The notes under the pieces: model-generated | Seen by the model: the letters and a program-made list of their open reading frames with translations, nothing else | Told to the model about the DNA's origin: nothing | The model's database searches: none | DNA from: Paraglomus occultum | Taxonomy: Eukaryota > Glomeromycota > Glomeromycetes > Paraglomerales > Paraglomeraceae | NCBI GenBank assembly: GCA_910592205.1 | Contig: CAJVPJ010001067.1 | Coordinates: forward strand, 1 to 12,685 | Direction: 5' to 3' | DNA: 12,685 nucleotides | Shown: positions 7,275 through 12,685 of the stretch, one piece after another | How the letters are laid out: every line of letters begins with the position of its first letter | How positions within the stretch are numbered: position 1 is the first letter of the stretch | Program-made: the position numbers and the translations under genes

Positions 7275-9590
7275 TCAATAGAAAACCAAAGCCTCAACAG
7301 TAATATAAAACTCAACAGTAATATAAAACATAACAGTAATATAACACTCATACCAGTAAGCGATTTCAACACTTTCTTGCGGCAACCCTTCTATTTTGTA
7401 AGATCCGTTTTTATCACGTTTGTAGGCTGTTATGCGTAAAACAAGTATTAACTGACTTATTACATACATCACCATCATAATAATATCGAGTCCTTGAAAC
7501 TGACTTTATTGTTAATTAAATATAATAAATATATACTTACCAGAAATGCATACTTCACTAATATTGGCGCCATCTCTGTGAAGGTGCACTGCAAACATCA
7601 TATAATTGCCAGTACGTTGCGTTACATAACAAGTAACTAAGACAACTCTTTGATTAAAACTTTGAATATTTGGAAGCATTGGCAATGATGCAACTAACTT
7701 ATCATCTCTCTTTTCTCCTTTGACAGCAGCAACCTCGACAGGTAATTCATCAACTGCTTGGGAATTAAATGTTTGTGGATACCCTGTGATAATGTAGGCT
7801 ATTTTCAATGTATAATTCTTCAAAAATAAATTATTGAGGCTACCAGTTTCCCGAATTTTTGAAACATGTATATTTGGTGGCCCAATCATCATCCGTTCAA
7901 TATTCGCTGTAAATATTGCATCACTCTTTTCATCACACATGACCTCTGCAAAAATTTGATGCTGGCTAATTCCTTTCCATACATCAGAATCGACTTTTAG
8001 TGGACGCACACACAGGTATAAGAGCTTTCTTGAGAACTTCAATTCATTAATCCCATAATAGCATATTCTTGGTCCAAATGTTTCAATAATAGCATCTCGT
8101 GCAGTTCCCTCGAAAATTTCAAATATTGGAACTATATCTTCATAATCTACTACCTCCCAGGTAAAACAATCATCAAGTGTTTCAAGCCATTGCTCTTAAT
8201 TATAATGTTAAGAGAGAGAAATTAAATTCAGCCATATTAATATAACTAAAAAAGCTTCCTTTTTATAAAACTTTCAATACCTGTATCATCTTCATGCTTG
8301 TAAGCTGTCTCATCTCCACCAACAACTATAATATTCCTGTCCGAATTGCTGGACGAATTTTGGTTCAGCCTTTCATTATTCCGTCTTGTGCCAGCACCTA
8401 TCCCCATTGGTGTTGTTTCCAACCTGGCGTCAGCGTCTATCGTTCTACCAGTTGATTGAACATTGGTTTCTTTATGCTCTTCCTCGTTTTTAACTATCAA
8501 CCCTCCCAATCGTATTGTTCTCGCCCAAAAATGCCCATATTTCTTGCAAACTTCATTCAGGGCGTCACGCTTCTCCTCTTGACTTTCCGATTCCAAAGCT
8601 TGCTCTACTTTACTCTTGAATTCCTCAGAAGGTTTTATATGCTCTCTTTTCATCAGTAATGTCTTTCGACTATATCTTTCGAGTATCCGACATGATGTGT
8701 GTTCAATTTCGTTTGATCCTTTTTGCGCAAAGTGTGCGCCTATCGAACCAGTAAACGGTAACCTAATATCATCAATTGTTATTACGTTTATGCATTAACC
8801 TATATTAATATGTCAAGACAAATTCTTACCACGACATGTTCAAATCAAGTTTCCATTCAATGCCATTTTCACAGAGTTTCTTGTTACTTTTTTCGAATCT
8901 ACATCTATATTCAGGCCGATGTGTTCCAAATTCATGTCTGTTAAACTTGAATGCTACATTATCAGACTGTTTCGGTCCGTTTTCAGTCCATCGAATGCCG
9001 CAATCTAACTTCTTCTTTTCAATCAAACGACATATTACTTCTTCAATCTTCTCGCTTCGCTTGATGCGAAGTTCGCTGTTATCTCCTAGTATCTGGTGCA
9101 GATAAATGGTTGCTTCTTCGCTCCTTGGTATAACATTCGGACCTCCTTTGTTACAAAAGTACATATCGAACTTCATAATAGATTCGCCATTTTTACATTG
9201 AGAAAGTACCTCACGGATTTTGTCGAGCGTCATTAACGGATCTAGTGTCGCCGTGCTCGGTTGTTCCGAATGTGGGCAATTGAGAAAGTCTATATTAACC
9301 AGAACTTTCTCACTTCGCTTGATGCGGAGTTCATTATTTTCACCGAGTATTTCGTGGAGATGAATACTTGCTTCTTCACTCCTTCGTATCACATTCGGCC
9401 CCCCGCTGTTACAAAAGTACATATCGAACTTCATAATGGACTCGCCATTTTCATCGCATTGACAGAGCACTTCACGGATTTTCTCGAGCGTCAATGACGT
9501 TTCCAATCTCGTCGCTCTCCACCCTTCCGAATGTGGGCAATTGACAAAAGTTATATTCACCAGTCTCCAGGTATTAAAAAAAACGTCCAT
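7275..9590 (-). CDS. Ubiquitin-like doublet plus MACPF-like core protein, four exons
   Basis: Exons are 9590-8830, 8762-8281, 8194-7541 and 7426-7275 (TGA), with GT-AG introns of 67, 86 and 114 nt. The joined frame stays open for 682 codons, which strongly supports the model. Residues about 10-95 and 97-181 are two closely similar repeats (LVNITFVNCPHSEG, ESIMKFDMYFCN, GGPNVI, ELRIKRSEK) of ubiquitin-like size. Residues 329-341 read YGHFWARTIRLGG, close to the MACPF signature (YGTHF then GG), with the Thr missing and spacing one longer. A polar linker follows, then residues 415-445 with EQWLE and WEVVDYEDIVPIF. The design resembles the large uncharacterised MACPF-like/DUF7431-type family I recall from Rhizophagus. 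No signal peptide is seen, so it is probably intracellular. ATG 9590 has A at -3 and G at +4; an upstream exon is possible. Pore formation is not shown. Confidence 0.8.
7293..7346 (-). repeat. 18-nt tandem repeat at the 3' end of the MACPF-like gene
   Basis: Two exact copies of ctcaacagtaatataaaa (7293-7310, 7311-7328) and a third with changes (7329-7346). On the minus strand the unit is six codons long and gives YITVEF-like hexapeptides, so copy changes keep the frame. It forms the last residues before the stop. Confidence 0.9.
9047..9563 (-). repeat. Internal duplication coding the two ubiquitin-like domains
   Basis: Two segments of about 260 bases encode residues about 10-95 and 97-181. 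Long identical words recur, such as the codons for ESIMKFDMYFCN (near 9435 and near 9180) and LRIKRSEK. Differences sit mainly between CPHSE and the helix (SLTLEKIREVL / LMTLDKIREVL). High similarity suggests a fairly recent in-frame duplication. Confidence 0.85.
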
Positions 9591-9642
9591 TCTAGCCTTC
9601 TTTCATGTCTGTTTTTCGGTTCAAACCAGTTCTACAGATACG

Positions 9643-9650
9643 TCACGTGA
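9643..9650. promoter_or_regulatory. TCACGTGA palindrome (bHLH-type E-box) overlapping a TGACG core
   Basis: The octamer TCACGTGA contains CACGTG, the core bound by fungal bHLH factors such as Cbf1, Pho4 and Tye7. Extending it gives ACGTCACGTGA, which also contains a bZIP-like TGACGT half-site on the minus strand. It lies 53 bp upstream of the ATG at 9590. Functional use is inferred from position only. Confidence 0.4.
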
Positions 9651-9703
9651 TGTTGTTGTACGAAAAATGCATTCTATGTGATAAATAGAAATCCCGAAAT
9701 GGA

Positions 9704-9776
9704 CCAATTCTCAGAACATTATTATGAGAACTGGTGATTGTTAGACTTTTACTAATAATTGGCTTGTCCAATTATT
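9704..9776. repeat. Two adjacent short hairpins in the divergent intergenic region
   Basis: The first pairs 9704-9713 (CCAATTCTCA) with 9725-9734 (TGAGAACTGG), with one mismatch and an 11-nt loop. The second is perfect: AATAATTGG (9754-9762) and CCAATTATT (9768-9776) around cttgt. CCAAT occurs in both. They could be paired protein-binding sites or chance AT-rich pairing. Confidence 0.45.
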
Positions 9777-9789
9777 GCATAGCTTGGTG

Positions 9790-10670
9790 GCTTGTTCTCT
9801 TGCCTGAAAGTTATTGTTCTGTTTGATGTTTCTCGGAGACATTTAAGAAATAATGTTAGTGATAAACGAACTGTTCAATAAAAATTCATTTAGTTTACAT
9901 TTGACATTGTTTAGGATCGCATTTAAAATAAATCCAGATATGAAATTTGTTTTACAGCAAAAGTTACAGAATTTTTGTGTAAAAAATCCAACAAGCCTGC
10001 GTGCTTGGGTCGGTACTCAAAAAACAAGGTGTACGTTCATGAAGACATAATGTAGTCGGGAATCGGCACTAACGTCGAATTGGTTCGCATGTTTAATCAG
10101 AGTAGACTGAACGCGTAGGATGCTTAGAATAGTTGCTATTAAGAAAAGATAAAAACACTAATTCAAAATCACAAAGAAATTGAAGTAATGGAGTTAAAGC
10201 GAACTATTACGACTACATAGGCGATCTTTGAGTATAGTAATAGTTCACAAAATTGAGACAAACGAAAGTCGCTGGTTGCTGAACGCCAACATACTTATCC
10301 CTAACGTCTTGTTGAATAAAGCGGACGTGTTTGTATGGAATTAAAAATATCTCACTTGGTCTGCGAGGAACTGATTAATCTAGATTAAAATATAACGGCC
10401 GGGAATTGTGTCGGCAATAGTATTGACACTTTCACCAAACTTTGCTTGCTTGGCGGGACGATTGGATTTACTACGAAAGGATAGTAAAAAGTGCTTTTTT
10501 TTATTATGCGTGAGTAAATTTAGTCAATACCCTTGTCGTCTTTACTAATGTAATATATTGTAGGCCTTCGAAACTCATTCTTAAGTGTGCGGAGCTGTAT
10601 TACCCGATAACAATTGTCTATTTTCGATCGGAAGACTTCGCGAAAGCCGTTGTATACGGACGGTGCGCGG
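9790..10670. other. Intergenic region between the divergent paralogs, no gene seen
   Basis: A 65-codon frame at 9853-10050 has no recognisable motif. The rest has frequent stops on both strands. I found no RNA gene. The region would hold promoter sequences for both flanking genes. Confidence 0.4.
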
Positions 10671-10679
10671 ATTTAAACT

Positions 10680-10980
10680 TTTCTTTCGCCGCTATTGAAA
10701 AGTGACGATTATACGCAAATCTACTATAGCGATATCTCTAAATTTATTGGAATGCTCTTTCGATCAATAATGTCGCTCGACTTATATCTTTCGAGTAGCT
10801 AAAGCATCTTTTTTTGATATGTTCATGTTCATAACATTTACTTCTTGTATCATTGACATATCTAGTTATTTGCTATCAGTACTTTGAATGTGAAGGATGG
10901 CCAATAAGCAGAGTAGCTCAACCTCCCAGAATGTAGGCGACTGGGAAATGTGACACTTATTAACTAAGCACGCAAATGGA
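10680..10980 (-). pseudogene. Decayed copy of the ubiquitin-like/MACPF-like family gene
   Basis: On the minus strand around 10800-10755, ACTCGAAAGATATAAGTCGA and the following 20 bases closely match the intact gene at 8690-8650, which encodes ILERYSRKTLLMKREHI. The relic reads KDISRATLLIERAF in one frame and LERY in another, because it has an extra A. Further upstream, near 10955-10925, cagtcgcctacattctggg resembles the intact gene's caattgcccacattcggaa (the CPHSE site of a ubiquitin-like repeat). The order is the same but the spacing is far shorter, so most of the sequence between is lost. A piece reading KFKSA near 10680 may match EEFKS. This indicates a third, dead family member; the first match is good, the second weaker. 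Confidence 0.55.
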
Positions 10981-10995
10981 AAATTTCTCCATTTG
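10973..10995. repeat. Perfect 8-bp stem hairpin near the relic
   Basis: CAAATGGA (10973-10980) and TCCATTTG (10988-10995) flank aaatttc. A second small pair, GAATG/CATTC around gtgtt, follows at about 11000-11014. No role is evident. Confidence 0.4.
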
Positions 10996-11089
10996 TAATG
11001 AATGGTGTTCATTCTGTCATACAAAATAGTTTTAGCGAGGAAAGTTTGCAGATCTTAAATCGGGAGGTAGGTTGTTATCCACAATCGAA

Positions 11090-12685
11090 ATGACTCTAAT
11101 CAAGGATTTCAGGCTATGCCATGGTTTATTGTTTGATCAAAGCGGTGTGCGTCTTGCACATAAACGTGCGGTTCAGGCAAATTGGTCCATCGAAGAATCA
11201 CCAAAGACGAGACCTTCTGTACAGCTTACAAACATTCACAGAACACGAGATACCTTTGTATATGCAAATAACCTTGCACTTGATAAAGAGAGAACTCTCT
11301 TTAATCCCCCGAAACCATTTTCTCGTTTTAAAGAAAACAATCCCTTGTATGATGAGACGCCTGATAACGCAGTTATCTTCCGGATAGACAAAGAATTGTG
11401 GAATATCAATCTCACACGTGAAGATATCAAACCGACCGATGAATTTGTTGAAGCAATAAAGAAAGCGATTGAACATAATACACCGCTTAGAGCATTGGAT
11501 GATGTATTCTCTGAATACGGATATTGGATGAATTGCAAAGTTAAAGTGGGTTGCAGATTAGAACGTTTTATTCAATTTCAGACTTCGGCGCTCGGAAACG
11601 AATACGATCACGAGGATGTTGAATTATTTCAAACAGAATGGATAGGCGATGAGAGCTTGGGTAAGTATTTAATTGAATTGCTGATCAACGACTCCCAAAG
11701 GCGCTGATTGGAATTTACTGTATATTTAAAGATCGCGAAAATGGTGCATACAAGGAAATTTGCGCTGAATGGTCAAAGAGAATACATCCCCTTAGGAGTA
11801 GCTACTTACTTTCCGCTGACAGTTCCTTAATCAGAATTGAGTAAGAATTTATCTAGATGTTGACTTTTTTTGTTCTAGCAAAAATTTAATACGTATTTGA
11901 CATGGTCAATAGGAAAATAGGCGAATGGTTAGAATACAGTCCGACAACAGCTAGCCAATGGAGCGTGATTGAAAGAGCCGACTTTGTTCCGACTTATAAA
12001 TTGCTGGATGAATCTTTAATTGCCAAGGTCGAAAGGTTATTCAGTGACGAAACAGAAGTACTTATGACTGGTGAATCACCGATAGATTGTCAGTGCGCTG
12101 ATATCTGTCAAGTCAAGTTCTTTAAACCGTTATTGAGCGATGCATATAAGGTTGATGGGGATGTCTACAACAGCGGGAAAAGATGTGATGTAGCTGTAAC
12201 ACTGTATTTTGCCAGCATTTATGGATTTTCTCTTGAAATTGAATGGGATGAATTTCCGTAAGTTCTCTACTGTGTAATCGTTTTCTTAGGACACTATTAT
12301 GCTTTCTTCTCTAAATTATTTACTGTTACAATTTTAGCAAAGAAGTTGAAGTTATGTATGTCAAATGGAAGTTGACAGGCAATCGTGCTAAGATTGGTTA
12401 CTCTGATAATGGAGTAGAAAAAGACAAACAAAGGGCAATTAAATTGTATCAAACGGCAGCTGACCAAGAAAATGCTGATTTCCAATATAATCTTGGTGTG
12501 TGTTATGCAAATGGCACTGGAATAGGAAAAGATGAACGAAAGGCAGTTGAATGGTATCAAAAAGCAGCTGAACAGGGACATGCTATTGCACAATATAATC
12601 TTGGTATGTGTTATGCAAAGGGAACTGGAGTAGAAAAAGATGAACAAAAGGCAGTTGAATGGTATCAAAAAGCTGCTGAACAAGG
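11090..12685 (+). CDS. MACPF-like paralog fused in frame to Sel1 repeats, 3' end beyond window
   Basis: Exons are 11090-11660, 11921-12257 and 12338 to the window edge, with introns starting GTAAGT and ending in AG (260 and 80 nt). The joined frame is open throughout. Residues 110-160 (TREDIKPTDEF, YGYWMNCKVKVGC) match the paralog's KREHIKPSEEF and YGHFWARTIRLGG; here the second Gly of the GG pair is Cys. The first intron has the same phase and place as the second intron of the minus gene, just before EWLE, followed by WSVIERADFVP. Exon 3 starts KEVEVMYVKWKLTGN, which looks like the end of the family domain, then passes at about residue 325 into Sel1 units, the first one shortened. No ubiquitin-like doublet is seen. 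The ATG at 11090 is the first in this frame after a stop near 11032, but an upstream exon joined at TTTTAG (11034) or TTTGCAG (11051) is possible. Function unknown. Confidence 0.7.
12258..12337 (+). promoter_or_regulatory. Intron with two usable 3' splice sites
   Basis: The donor is CC then GTAAGTTC at 12258. The acceptor ATTTTAG at 12337 keeps the frame open into the Sel1 units. An earlier acceptor, TTTTCTTAG at 12289, has a good pyrimidine run, but using it leads to a stop after a few codons. Choice between them would decide whether the product carries Sel1 repeats. Confidence 0.5.
12405..12685 (+). repeat. Sel1 coding array, right edge, open at the window end
   Basis: A shortened first unit (DNGVEKDKQRAIKLYQTAADQ) is followed by one full unit (LGVCYANGTGIGKDERKAVE and onward) and part of another. 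The first unit lacks the usual LGxCYxxGT start, which fits a fusion joint. The last 47 bases (12639-12685) are identical to positions 42-88. Confidence 0.9.

Noticed and set aside
8836-9497. Plus-strand frames opposite the ubiquitin-like doublet
   Set aside because: They are shadows of the strongly supported minus-strand exon 1.
9616-9632. ggttcaaacc as a tRNA B box
   Set aside because: No A box or cloverleaf could be drawn around it on either strand.
9853-10050. Plus-strand 65-codon frame as a small gene
   Set aside because: No motif, no repeat support and ordinary AT-rich composition; expected by chance at this length.
10897-10953. Short frame starting MANKQSSSTSQN as a first exon of the plus-strand gene
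   Set aside because: No good donor site, and the stretch is better explained as the antisense of the decayed CPHSE-like segment.
11198-11538. Minus-strand frames of 92 and 100 codons
   Set aside because: They are antisense to exon 1 of the plus-strand MACPF-like paralog, which has family motifs and a conserved intron.

Overview
ORGANISM. The window is AT-rich eukaryotic DNA with short GT-AG introns (67 to 260 nt), low gene density, Sel1-repeat arrays and lineage-type gene families. This fits a fungal genome, and from memory of such proteins an arbuscular mycorrhizal fungus of the Rhizophagus type. That assignment is an inference and was not searched. No rRNA, tRNA, CRISPR array or bacterial operon structure was seen. 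|| LAYOUT. (1) Positions 3-1035, + strand: the 3' part of a Sel1-repeat gene with six 36-residue units, an apparent one-base frameshift near 564-572, and a Ser/Asp-rich tail that ends inside an 8-nt tandem repeat. (2) 1140-3200: no gene. It holds a possible retroelement scrap, a 49-bp palindrome, a ~443-bp fold-back element (1799-2241) and a ~160-bp tandem repeat (about 2608-3160). (3) 3190-4170, - strand: a decayed, unrecognised Ser/Thr/Pro-rich coding relic. (4) 4755-6200, + strand: a frameshifted, intron-retaining relic of a WD40 gene of the WDR44/YMR102C type. (5) 6660-6370, - strand: a relic of cytosolic glutamyl-tRNA synthetase, including its HIGH-box region. (6) 9590-7275, - strand: an intact four-exon gene of 682 codons with two N-terminal ubiquitin-like repeats followed by a MACPF-like core. 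(7) About 10980-10680, - strand: a decayed copy of the same family. (8) 11090 to beyond 12685, + strand: a divergent paralog whose third exon runs in frame into a new Sel1 array. || HOW THEY RELATE. The two intact family members are arranged head to head about 1.5 kb apart, with a dead copy between them. They share an intron at the same place and phase, just before a conserved [E/Q]WLE motif. One carries a ubiquitin-like doublet and no Sel1 array. The other lacks a visible ubiquitin-like doublet but carries C-terminal Sel1 units. Sel1 sequence bounds the window on both sides, and a 47-bp stretch is identical between positions 42-88 and 12639-12685. The window looks like a rapidly turning over, repeat-rich region where one gene family duplicates, swaps accessory domains and dies, beside broken copies of two housekeeping genes. 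A self/non-self or stress-sensing role for the family is speculation.
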